Shown piece by piece: positions 6,536 through 11,975 of a stretch of 11,975 nt of DNA. The notes below the pieces were generated by a model, which worked only from the letters and a program-made list of their open reading frames with translations, searched no databases and had not been told where the DNA came from. This DNA comes from an uncultured Sphingosinicella sp. (GTDB lineage Bacteria > Pseudomonadota > Alphaproteobacteria > Sphingomonadales > Sphingomonadaceae). How positions within the stretch are numbered: position 1 is the stretch's first letter; each line of letters begins with the position of its first letter. Where the stretch lies: assembly GCA_946886275.1 (NCBI GenBank), contig CAMPIH010000058.1, forward strand, positions 1-11,975, given 5' to 3'. Position numbers and translations under genes: made by a program.

Positions 6536-8569
6536 TCAGAAGGCTTGCCCGAGCGAGACGTAGACCGCGAGCCGGGGATCGCCCGAGCGGGGATTGAGCG
6601 GTGTTCCGAAATCGACGCGGATCGGCCCGAAGCGGGAATGGTAGCGGACCCCGATTCCGGCGCCGACCTGGAAATCGCCGAAGCGGGGCAGCGGCGAAGT
6701 GGAGATGTTGCCGGCGTCGATGAAGGGAACGATGCCGAAATCGCCGACCCTCACCCTCGCCTCGAGGGCGAATTCGGCGAGGCTTCGGCCGCCGATCGGA
6801 TCGTCGAAGACCGGGTCCTTGGGGCCGAGCGCCTGGAAGCCGTAGCCGCGCACCGAGGCGCCGCCGCCGGCATAGAAGCGGCGCGACGGCGCGATCCGGT
6901 CGCGGCTCGCCCCGAAGATGGTGCCCAAGCGGGTCCGGCCGGCGATCGTCACATTGTCCGTGACCGGCTGGTAGAAGCTGCCGTCGAGCTGGGCGCGGGC
7001 GTAGAAGAAGCTGCCCGACTGAAGCGAGGCTTCGGGCGAGAAGCGCATGGCGAGGCGGAAACCGCGGGTCGGATCGAGCAGGTCGTTGGAGCCGTCATAG
7101 CCGATATAGGCCGGAAGGGCGCCGATGAAGAAGGTGCGACGGCGGGTCATGCCGGTGTCGAGATCGACGTCCCGTTCGTCGGTTGCGGCGAGCTCGGCGC
7201 CGACCGACCAGGTCCAGGCCTTCTGCCAGATGATGTTGCTCTGCCGCTCGATCCCGCCGGCGAGGATGAAGGTGCGGGCGTCGAAGGCCGGCCGATCGAC
7301 ATGGGCGACCGCGATCTGGGCATTGAGGACCTGGTCGCGCCGGGCGAAATTGTTGCGGCGAAGCACGGCCGAGACGAGCTGCTCGCGGGTCCCGAGGACG
7401 CCCCGGAAGGTCACCGCCCCTTCCGGCGGAAGCAGGTTGCGGTGCTGCCAGCTCAGCTCGGCGCGGAAACCTTCGCCGGTGCCGTAGCCCGCCTCGCCCG
7501 CGATGGTGCGCATCGGCGCCGGCTCGAGCTCGACCTGAAGATCGACGAGGTCGGTCTCCGGCCGCGCGACCGGCCGGATCGCCACGGAAGAGACGAGCCC
7601 GGTCGCGACCAGCGCCTGCCGAAGATCCTCGACCAGCGCATTGCGATAGGGATCGCCCTCGTCGAAGCGGGCGATCCGCTCGATATGGTCGGCGCCGAAC
7701 AAGGGCGCGCCCTGGACCTGGACCCGGCCGAAGCGGCGGGTCCCCTGCGGCTGGACGGACAGGGTCAGGGTCGCGGTCCGGCTTTCATGATCGATGACGA
7801 TCCGGGGCTCGGCGAGCTCGGCGAAGGCATAGCCGCGGCGGCCGAGCTCGGCCGCAAGCTCGGCCTGGGCCGCCGCCACCGCGGCGGCGTCGACCGGGTC
7901 CTGCTCGGACAGCGGGAAGGCCTGGCGAAGCGCTTCGCGATCCTCGCCCGCCGATTCAAGGCCCGGCAGATCGATCGCGGCGAAGCGGTAGAGCGGGCCC
8001 GGCTCGGCATCGAGGGTGACGAGATAGGCGCCCGCCGCCGAGGCCTCGACGATCGTCGTCACCTCGCCGGCATAATAGCCGTGGGCACGGAGCAGCTCGG
8101 CGAGAAGGTCGGCGTCGGCTCGGGCGCGCCGGTCGACCTGGGCGGCATTGGCGGGCTCGCCTTCATATTGCTGGAGCGTCGAGAGCTGGCGGAACTGGGC
8201 GAGGATCGCGATCGTCTCCGGATCCTCGCCGTCGAGGCCGGTGATCCGGTAATCATAAGTGGTGGCGCCGGCCGGATCGGCGACGACCTGCGGCGCTTCG
8301 GCGATCGGAGTGCCCTGATCCTCTTCGAGATCGGGCCAGGGAACACCCAGGTCCGGCCATTCCTCCAGGGGCGCCGACGGATCGAGCGGCTGATCGACCT
8401 CGGCGAGGCAATCCACTCCGCCACGCTCGTCGCAATCCGCGAACGGACTCGGACCGGGATCGGCCGGAGTCGGTTCGGCCGTCTGCGCGGTCGCAGCGGC
8501 TGGAAGGTAAGCGAGGGCAAGAGCAGCCAGGGAAGCCGCTGCACGCCGCCCCGCAACGACTTGCAACAT
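6536..8569 (-). CDS. tamA: Outer-membrane translocation and assembly module protein TamA (Omp85 superfamily)
   Basis: TamA is an outer-membrane beta-barrel of the Omp85/BamA superfamily whose periplasmic POTRA domains dock TamB. The protein has 677 residues. A signal peptide (1 to about 29, Arg pair, Ala-rich core, ATAQ) is followed by an acidic Pro-rich linker (30-100) with two Cys (46 and 54). Three POTRA-like domains occupy about 104-191, 194-272 and 273-350 (for example RRFGRVQVQGAPLFGADHI). The barrel runs from about 354 to the end and carries the Omp85 loop-6 motif VRGY at 573-576, within RFYAGGGASVRGYGFQALGP. It ends VYVSLGQAF, with the C-terminal Phe typical of BamA-recognised barrels. 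The ATG (8567-8569) gives a complete signal peptide; no strong Shine-Dalgarno precedes it. It is first of a tamA-tamB operon. A general Omp85 paralogue cannot be excluded on sequence alone, but the adjacent tamB settles it. Confidence 0.92.
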   Translation of the reverse strand: MLQVVAGRRAAASLAALALAYLPAAATAQTAEPTPADPGPSPFADCDERGGVDCLAEVDQPLDPSAPLEEWPDLGVPWPDLEEDQGTPIAEAPQVVADPAGATTYDYRITGLDGEDPETIAILAQFRQLSTLQQYEGEPANAAQVDRRARADADLLAELLRAHGYYAGEVTTIVEASAAGAYLVTLDAEPGPLYRFAAIDLPGLESAGEDREALRQAFPLSEQDPVDAAAVAAAQAELAAELGRRGYAFAELAEPRIVIDHESRTATLTLSVQPQGTRRFGRVQVQGAPLFGADHIERIARFDEGDPYRNALVEDLRQALVATGLVSSVAIRPVARPETDLVDLQVELEPAPMRTIAGEAGYGTGEGFRAELSWQHRNLLPPEGAVTFRGVLGTREQLVSAVLRRNNFARRDQVLNAQIAVAHVDRPAFDARTFILAGGIERQSNIIWQKAWTWSVGAELAATDERDVDLDTGMTRRRTFFIGALPAYIGYDGSNDLLDPTRGFRLAMRFSPEASLQSGSFFYARAQLDGSFYQPVTDNVTIAGRTRLGTIFGASRDRIAPSRRFYAGGGASVRGYGFQALGPKDPVFDDPIGGRSLAEFALEARVRVGDFGIVPFIDAGNISTSPLPRFGDFQVGAGIGVRYHSRFGPIRVDFGTPLNPRSGDPRLAVYVSLGQAF

Positions 8570-8668
8570 GAAGCGACGCTAGCCGCCGCCGCGCTACCGC
8601 GCCAGTGCGGATTTCGCCCTAAACTTGTGGAATCCCTCAGCGCCGGCCGCCCCGCCCGCGACTGGATC

Positions 8669-8914
8669 CTAGTGGATCGTGCCCGGCGCCCGGTCCGAGG
8701 CGAGGATCGGGATGATCCGTTCGATCTGCCGCCAGCGGCAGAAATGGATGACATTGCCCAGCTCGCGGCTTCGGTCCGCGCGCGCCGCCGCCTCGCTGAT
8801 CGCGTGGATTCCGAAGCGATCGATCAGTTCCGACGCCTCGGCGATCGCCGACCGGTCGGGCACATGGATATGGTCCTGCAAAGCTTTCCCCGCTTGTTCT
8901 TCAAGTCTTCGCAA
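8669..8914 (-). CDS. Small uncharacterised protein upstream of tamA
   Basis: An 81-residue (or 64-residue) soluble protein that I do not recognise by function. Its core reads ELIDRFGIHAISEAAARADR, then SRELGNVIHFCRWRQIERII, and ends APGTIH. It looks like a helix pair with one Cys and a Trp-Arg core, and I recall similar short proteins as conserved hypotheticals in sphingomonads. The frame contains no ATG. The longest start is a TTG at 8912-8914 with AAAGG three bases before it. A GTG at 8861-8863 (with AGGA upstream) gives MPDRSAIAEASELID and is an equally good choice. The stop is TAG at 8669-8671. It lies 99 nt upstream of tamA on the same strand, so it may share the tamAB promoter. There is no signal peptide and no membrane helix, so it should be cytoplasmic. 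A link to the TamAB pathway is only positional. Confidence 0.65.
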   Translation of the reverse strand: MRRLEEQAGKALQDHIHVPDRSAIAEASELIDRFGIHAISEAAARADRSRELGNVIHFCRWRQIERIIPILASDRAPGTIH

Positions 8915-9020
8915 AGACCTTTAGCCAAGCGGGCGTTTCGAAAACGGCGACGGCCATGCTGAACATCGCGTAAACCAGAACAGGCTGGAAGCGCCGACGC
9001 GCAAATGCCATGAGGCCGCC

Positions 9021-9200
9021 ATGGCCCACCCCCAAACTGGCTTCCCCCGCGCCGGCGGCTTCCTGCTCGCTCTGTCGATCCTCATCGGCCCGATCCTCGG
9101 GTCGATATTCGGCGAGCCCAGCATCGGTTTCCTGGCGGGGCTCGGCGTGGGCCTGATCGCGCTTCTGGCGGTGTGGCTGCTGGACCGCCGCCGCGCCTAG
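9021..9200 (+). CDS. 59-residue two-helix membrane protein, function unknown
   Basis: ATG at 9021 to TAG at 9198-9200 encodes 59 residues: MAHPQTGFPRAGGF, a first hydrophobic helix (about 14-30, LLALSILIGPILGSIF), a short GEPS turn, a second helix (about 34-53, IGFLAGLGVGLIALLAVWLL) and a basic end DRRRA. Predicted topology is a hairpin in the inner membrane with the positive tail in the cytoplasm. GAGG lies 6 nt before the ATG, and codon third positions are nearly all G or C, which argues for a real gene over the antisense frame at 8921-9124. It diverges from the small gene at 8669-8914 (106 nt between them) and converges on the dioxygenase gene, sharing the bases of the stop codon. Confidence 0.7.
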   Translation: MAHPQTGFPRAGGFLLALSILIGPILGSIFGEPSIGFLAGLGVGLIALLAVWLLDRRRA

Positions 9201-9997
9201 AGCCTGTCCTGCTCAAGCTGCTGCATCGCCATTTCCCACTGGCCGATCTGGGCGCGGGCGTCCTGGACGAAGCGCGACCGGCGGATCCCGAGCAGGAAGA
9301 GGCCGCCGACGAGCCGGCCGACCAGGCCGACCGGGCGGCGGAACTGGATCAGGAGCACCGCGCGGAGCCCGTCGCTGTCGTTCCACACCTCGTGGTGGAA
9401 GGTGTCGTCGAAGACGAGGGTCCGGCCTTCCTCCCAATGGAGAAGCTGATCGTCCAGCTGCATCCGGCATGAATTGCGATCGGGCGGGACGATCAGTCCG
9501 AGATGCGCGGTCAGGATCGCCTTGGTGACTCCGCGGTGGCGGGGAATGTGGGTGCCGGGATCAAGGATCGAGAAGAAGGCGCTGTTGAGGCCGGGAATGG
9601 CGGCGATCGCCTCGGCCGTCCTCGGGCAGCGGCGGAGATTCTCCTCGACCCGATAGCCATAGCCCTGGAGGAAGAAGGACTTCCACTTGCCCGGCGGAGC
9701 GATCCGGCGATGATCCGGCGAGATGCTGGCGAGCGGCGGGATGGCGTCGCGATGGGCGAGGATCGCCTCCAATTCCGCCCTTATCTCGGGCCAGCGCGTC
9801 TCCAGCCCGGCGATCCAGGGAAAGCTGTCGGCGTCGAAGACCGGCCGATCGCCCACTTTCGACGAGCGGGCGACGATGAAGCTGACCTTGTGGCGGAGCT
9901 TCTTGCCGATCCTGAACAGTCGGCCCGGAACGGGCGCGGCGGACCCCTGCCCGACCTTCGAGTCCAACTTCTCACCCGTGCCGCTGAGCCGACGCAT
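9197..9997 (-). CDS. Aspartyl/asparaginyl beta-hydroxylase-fold Fe(II)/2-oxoglutarate dioxygenase
   Basis: A 266-residue enzyme of the AspH/LpxO family, which uses Fe(II), O2 and 2-oxoglutarate to hydroxylate a protein side chain or, in LpxO, the acyl chain of lipid A. By alignment to human AspH the iron ligands are His154 (in IPRHRG, matching PHTG) and His202 (in FDDTFHHEVWN). His165 (AHLGL) and Arg212 (GLRAVLL) would bind 2-oxoglutarate. The family box WEEGRTLVFDD is intact, so the protein should be active. A hydrophobic stretch follows at 223-237, suggesting membrane contact, which fits a lipid or membrane-protein substrate but does not prove one. The ATG at 9995-9997 is preceded by TAAGG about 10 nt upstream. 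The gene is bounded on both sides by a 20-nt direct repeat. Whether it acts on lipid A cannot be told from sequence. Confidence 0.85.
   Translation of the reverse strand: MRRLSGTGEKLDSKVGQGSAAPVPGRLFRIGKKLRHKVSFIVARSSKVGDRPVFDADSFPWIAGLETRWPEIRAELEAILAHRDAIPPLASISPDHRRIAPPGKWKSFFLQGYGYRVEENLRRCPRTAEAIAAIPGLNSAFFSILDPGTHIPRHRGVTKAILTAHLGLIVPPDRNSCRMQLDDQLLHWEEGRTLVFDDTFHHEVWNDSDGLRAVLLIQFRRPVGLVGRLVGGLFLLGIRRSRFVQDARAQIGQWEMAMQQLEQDRL
9198..9217. repeat. 20-nt direct repeat, copy 1 (end of the dioxygenase gene)
   Basis: TAGAGCCTGTCCTGCTCAAG matches the copy at 10011-10030 at 18 of 20 positions in the same orientation. This copy encodes the last residues (LEQDRL and the stop) of the dioxygenase on the - strand. 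Confidence 0.6.
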
Positions 9998-10009
9998 CGG
10001 GGCCGCGCC

Positions 10010-10126
10010 TTAGAGCCTGCCCTGCTCGAGGGGAAGCTTGGTGATCGCCCAGGGGGCGAACGGGATCGCAGCGGTGCGCGGCAGCGGACGAAGAAGCGGT
10101 CTCAGGCGCGGCGCGTGGCGAGCCAC
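10010..10126 (-). pseudogene. Possible remnant of a gene end, or tiny overlapping gene
   Basis: A - strand frame from a GTG at 10124-10126 to TAA at 10010-10012 would encode 38 residues ending FAPWAITKLPLEQGRL. This end resembles that of the dioxygenase (MQQLEQDRL), both in protein and in DNA, suggesting the leftover end of a duplicated or recombined gene. The GTG overlaps the last eight codons of the 236-residue protein. Codon third positions in its second half are mostly G or C. The alternative is meaningless open frame in a 104-nt gap, which is common at this GC content. Confidence 0.25.
10011..10030. repeat. 20-nt direct repeat, copy 2 (just upstream of the dioxygenase gene)
   Basis: TAGAGCCTGCCCTGCTCGAG differs from the copy at 9198-9217 at two positions. 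The pair frames the dioxygenase gene with 13 nt to spare before its ATG, as expected from a duplication or insertion by homologous recombination, but 20 nt is short enough to leave doubt. Confidence 0.6.
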
Positions 10127-10812
10127 TGAAGGCTGTTGATCGCGCTCTGGAGCCGGTCGGCGCCGGCCGAGGCCGGTCGCGGATCGGACTCGCGGTCCGG
10201 AACCTCGGCGCCGGTCGCTTCCGGCTCGCGCCGGGCATAGCCCTTCTCCAGCCTTCCCATCAGGGCGAAAATGGTGTCCCGCCGGGCCTGGTCGGCCGCC
10301 GACCAGCCGGGCGCGGATGGGTCGGCGATGTCGGGATCGGGCTGATCGAATCGAGGCTCGGCCCCGCCGGCCGAACGATCGGCGGCGACGTCTTCCTGGG
10401 CGAGCGATGCGCGGCCCAGCCAGGCCGGGAGGATTTCGGCCGTGGTGGAAGCGGGGTCGGGCTCGCCCAGCTCGACGGCCGCGGAGATCGGACGCCGAAG
10501 CGGAGCGTCGGGATGGCGGTCACGGCGCCTTGCCTTCGGCACCGCCGGCTCCGCGTGTCGCGGCGCGGCGGCCAGGCGGTCCAGCTGGCGAAGGAATCCG
10601 AAGACGAGTGAGAACAGTAGAAGCGCGGCCGGCGCGCCGAGCGCGATCCGAACCGGAGCGCCCGAGCTTCCGACGATCCGGACCAGATCGTCCGCCGGGG
10701 CCGCCCAGGCGAGCGTCGCGACGGCCAGAGCGGCGAGCGCCGCGACCGGAACGTCGAGAGAGTCGCGGCCGAGACCGCTGGCGAAGTCGGAAGAGACGCT
10801 CGAACCGCTCAT
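10102..10812 (-). CDS. Uncharacterised 236-residue protein with two membrane helices and a disordered cytoplasmic tail
   Basis: I do not recognise a family. A polar start of 20 residues is followed by two hydrophobic helices (about 21-39, VPVAALAALAVATLAW; and 57-74, LGAPAALLLFSLVFGFL), then a basic stretch (KARRRDRH) consistent with a cytoplasmic side. From about 85 to 170 it is rich in Pro, Ala, Asp and Glu with no predicted fold. Two helical pieces end it (DTIFALMGRLEKGYARR and DRLQSAINSLQWLATRR). The ATG at 10810-10812 is preceded by GGGGGTAAG about 6 nt upstream. It lies upstream of the dioxygenase gene on the same strand, 104 nt away, so the two may be cotranscribed, and it diverges from the topoisomerase gene. 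The short helix-plus-tail layout suggests a scaffold or anchor role, but this is a guess. Confidence 0.7.
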   Translation of the reverse strand: MSGSSVSSDFASGLGRDSLDVPVAALAALAVATLAWAAPADDLVRIVGSSGAPVRIALGAPAALLLFSLVFGFLRQLDRLAAAPRHAEPAVPKARRRDRHPDAPLRRPISAAVELGEPDPASTTAEILPAWLGRASLAQEDVAADRSAGGAEPRFDQPDPDIADPSAPGWSAADQARRDTIFALMGRLEKGYARREPEATGAEVPDRESDPRPASAGADRLQSAINSLQWLATRRA

Positions 10813-10855
10813 AAAGGCTTACCCCCAAGCCGTTGCCAGAGCGTCATAAGACGTA

Positions 10856-10863
10856 ATGGTTAA
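10856..10863 (-). promoter_or_regulatory. Possible CtrA half-site
   Basis: On the - strand this reads TTAACCAT, the half-site reported for the alphaproteobacterial cell-cycle regulator CtrA. It lies in the 141-nt divergent region, 44 nt upstream of the ATG of the 236-residue protein. No second TTAA stands at the canonical 7-nt spacing, and an 8-mer occurs by chance, so support is weak. Confidence 0.2.
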
Positions 10864-10953
10864 CGACCTCTTCACGGTCCTTTCCAGCACCTTCGGCGGC
10901 GATCTGGTCACGCGGCCGGAACGAAGCGCGGGCCCGGGATTTTAGATGGGTCC

Positions 10954-11975
10954 ATGCCGGCCCTTCGATATGTCGACGACAGCCTTCCCGGCATCACCCG
11001 CAAGCGGCGCGGCCGTTACTGGCAATATTTCGACTCCGACGGCAATCGGATCACCAACCGCGACGAGATCGACCGGCTGAACGCGATCGGAATGCCGCCC
11101 GCTTACGAGCGCTGCTGGTTCTGCCCGATCGCCAACGGCCACATCCAGGCGATCGGCTATGACGCGCGCGGCCGGAGGCAATATCGCTACCATCCCGATT
11201 TCCGGGCCCAGCAGGAGGTTCTGAAATATGAGCGGCTGGCGGATTTCGGCCGAGCCCTGCCGAAGCTTCGAAAGCAGGTCGAGGAGGACATACAGGGCAA
11301 GCCGACCAGCTGCGAGGCGGTGATCGCCGCCGTCGTCCGCCTGATCGACGCGACCCAGATGCGGATCGGCAACGAAAGCTATGCCAAGGAGAATAAGAGC
11401 TTCGGCGCGACCACCCTTCGCAACCGCCATGCCAAGGTCGGGCGAGGCGCGCTCAAGATCAGCTATGCCGGCAAGCACGGCGTCAAAAGAACGGTGACGG
11501 TCACCGACCGAAACCTCGCCCGGATCGCGCGCAGGACCCAGGATCTTCCCGGCCAGAATCTGTTCGAGTTCTGTGACGAGGAAGGCTGCGTCCGGCCGGT
11601 CACGTCGAGCGACGTCAACGACTATATCCGCGACGCGATGGGCGACGAGTTCACCGCCAAGGACTTCCGGACCTGGGGCGCGAGCACGATCGCGTTCGAG
11701 GAGATGGTGAAGCGGGCGAAGGCGAAAGGCACGGTCAGCCTCAACGGCATGATCGAGCCGGTCGCCGAGGCGCTCGGCAACACCGCGGCGATCAGCCGCA
11801 AATCCTATGTCCACCCGGCGCTCATCGAAGCGGCGCGGGATTCGGGCGCGATCGGCGAGCGCGAGCTGCCGCGGGCGACCAAATATCTCTCGAGCGCGGA
11901 GCGCGGCTTCATCGAGTTTCTCGAGGCCCTGCCCAGATCGACCAGGAAGGTGGCGAGCAAGCGGGTGGCGACCTA
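10954..11975 (+). CDS. Type IB DNA topoisomerase, bacterial poxvirus-like family (stop codon probably at window edge)
   Basis: The enzyme relaxes positive and negative supercoils by transient nicking with a 3'-phosphotyrosyl link. It has 340 codons from ATG 10954 to the window end, where the next codon begins TA and is probably the stop; the family is about 340-350 long. The N-terminal domain (1 to about 90) has YVDDSLPGITRKRRGRYWQY. The catalytic domain carries Arg137 (QMRIGNESY), Lys174 (AGKHGVKRT), Arg239 (KDFRTWGAS), Asn276 (ALGNTAA) and the nucleophile Tyr285 (RKSYVHP). The first three numbers coincide with those I recall for Deinococcus radiodurans TopIB, which supports this start. Asn instead of the His of poxvirus and eukaryotic enzymes is also known from that enzyme. 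The Shine-Dalgarno is weak. There is no signal peptide; it acts on chromosomal DNA. It diverges from the 236-residue protein. Confidence 0.93.
   Translation, partial: MPALRYVDDSLPGITRKRRGRYWQYFDSDGNRITNRDEIDRLNAIGMPPAYERCWFCPIANGHIQAIGYDARGRRQYRYHPDFRAQQEVLKYERLADFGRALPKLRKQVEEDIQGKPTSCEAVIAAVVRLIDATQMRIGNESYAKENKSFGATTLRNRHAKVGRGALKISYAGKHGVKRTVTVTDRNLARIARRTQDLPGQNLFEFCDEEGCVRPVTSSDVNDYIRDAMGDEFTAKDFRTWGASTIAFEEMVKRAKAKGTVSLNGMIEPVAEALGNTAAISRKSYVHPALIEAARDSGAIGERELPRATKYLSSAERGFIEFLEALPRSTRKVASKRVAT

Noticed and set aside
8660..8680. Inverted repeat GATCC-TAGT-GGATC at the stop of the small protein gene
   Set aside because: Only 5 bp per arm and made of common GATC words; expected by chance.
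6035..8962. 975-codon open frame on the + strand covering all of tamA
   Set aside because: It is in exact codon register with tamA on the other strand, so its stops would require TTA, CTA or TCA in tamA. These codons are nearly unused at this GC content. The product is low-complexity Arg/Asp/Glu/Gly sequence without a domain.
8921..9124. 67-codon - strand frame upstream of the small protein gene
   Set aside because: Overlaps the + strand 59-residue gene, which has the better ribosome binding site and codon third-position pattern; no conserved motif is visible.
10942..11814. 290-codon open frame on the - strand over the topoisomerase gene
   Set aside because: In codon register with the topoisomerase, whose first 287 codons lack TTA, CTA and TCA. 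The topoisomerase has all catalytic residues; the antisense product resembles nothing.
1..11975. CRISPR array, tRNA/rRNA genes, riboswitches, transposase or phage genes
   Set aside because: No regularly spaced repeats, no tRNA-like cloverleaf, no ribosomal RNA sequence and no integrase or transposase motif were found on either strand.

Overview
The window is high-GC chromosomal DNA from an alphaproteobacterium, most likely a member of the Sphingomonadales. The grounds are the protein relationships (a KgtP-type permease, a tamA-tamB pair, a Deinococcus/poxvirus-like topoisomerase IB, several small proteins of the kind found in sphingomonads) and the near absence of TTA, CTA and TCA codons. The assignment rests on recognition, not on a database search.

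Left end (1-511): the last 96 codons of glnA (glutamine synthetase I, including the adenylylation tyrosine) run in on the + strand. They are followed by a GC-rich hairpin and by an unlisted 26-codon hydrophobic peptide gene (371-451). The Shine-Dalgarno of this gene is fully paired in a second hairpin. A hairpin ending in TTTT (477-507) closes the unit. Converging on it from the - strand is kgtP, a 2-oxoglutarate/H+ symporter, so a nitrogen-assimilation gene and a transporter of its signal metabolite sit tail to tail.

1798-2276: a small DUF559 (Vsr-like endonuclease fold) gene lies between two nearly identical, inverted REP-like palindromes. Its reading frame continues through the left palindrome and a second hairpin, and its stop codon overlaps the kgtP start (ATGA). 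This is the most mobile-looking part of the window and the best candidate for an undescribed small element.

2294-8914 (- strand): tamB and tamA, the inner-membrane/periplasmic and outer-membrane halves of the translocation and assembly module. They are 18 nt apart and in the same frame, and are preceded by a conserved-looking small cytoplasmic protein of unknown function (8669-8914).

9021-10812: a 59-residue two-helix membrane protein on the + strand shares its stop codon with a convergent aspartyl/asparaginyl beta-hydroxylase-fold dioxygenase (both TAG stops lie in one CTAG). The dioxygenase gene is bracketed by 20-nt direct repeats. Upstream on the same strand is an unrecognised 236-residue protein with two membrane helices.

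Right end (10954-11975): a bacterial topoisomerase IB on the + strand, diverging from the 236-residue protein. It is essentially complete; the window ends on TA exactly after codon 340, probably inside its stop codon.

No gene-free stretch exceeds 300 bases. No tRNA, rRNA, CRISPR array, insertion sequence with a transposase, or prophage gene was seen.
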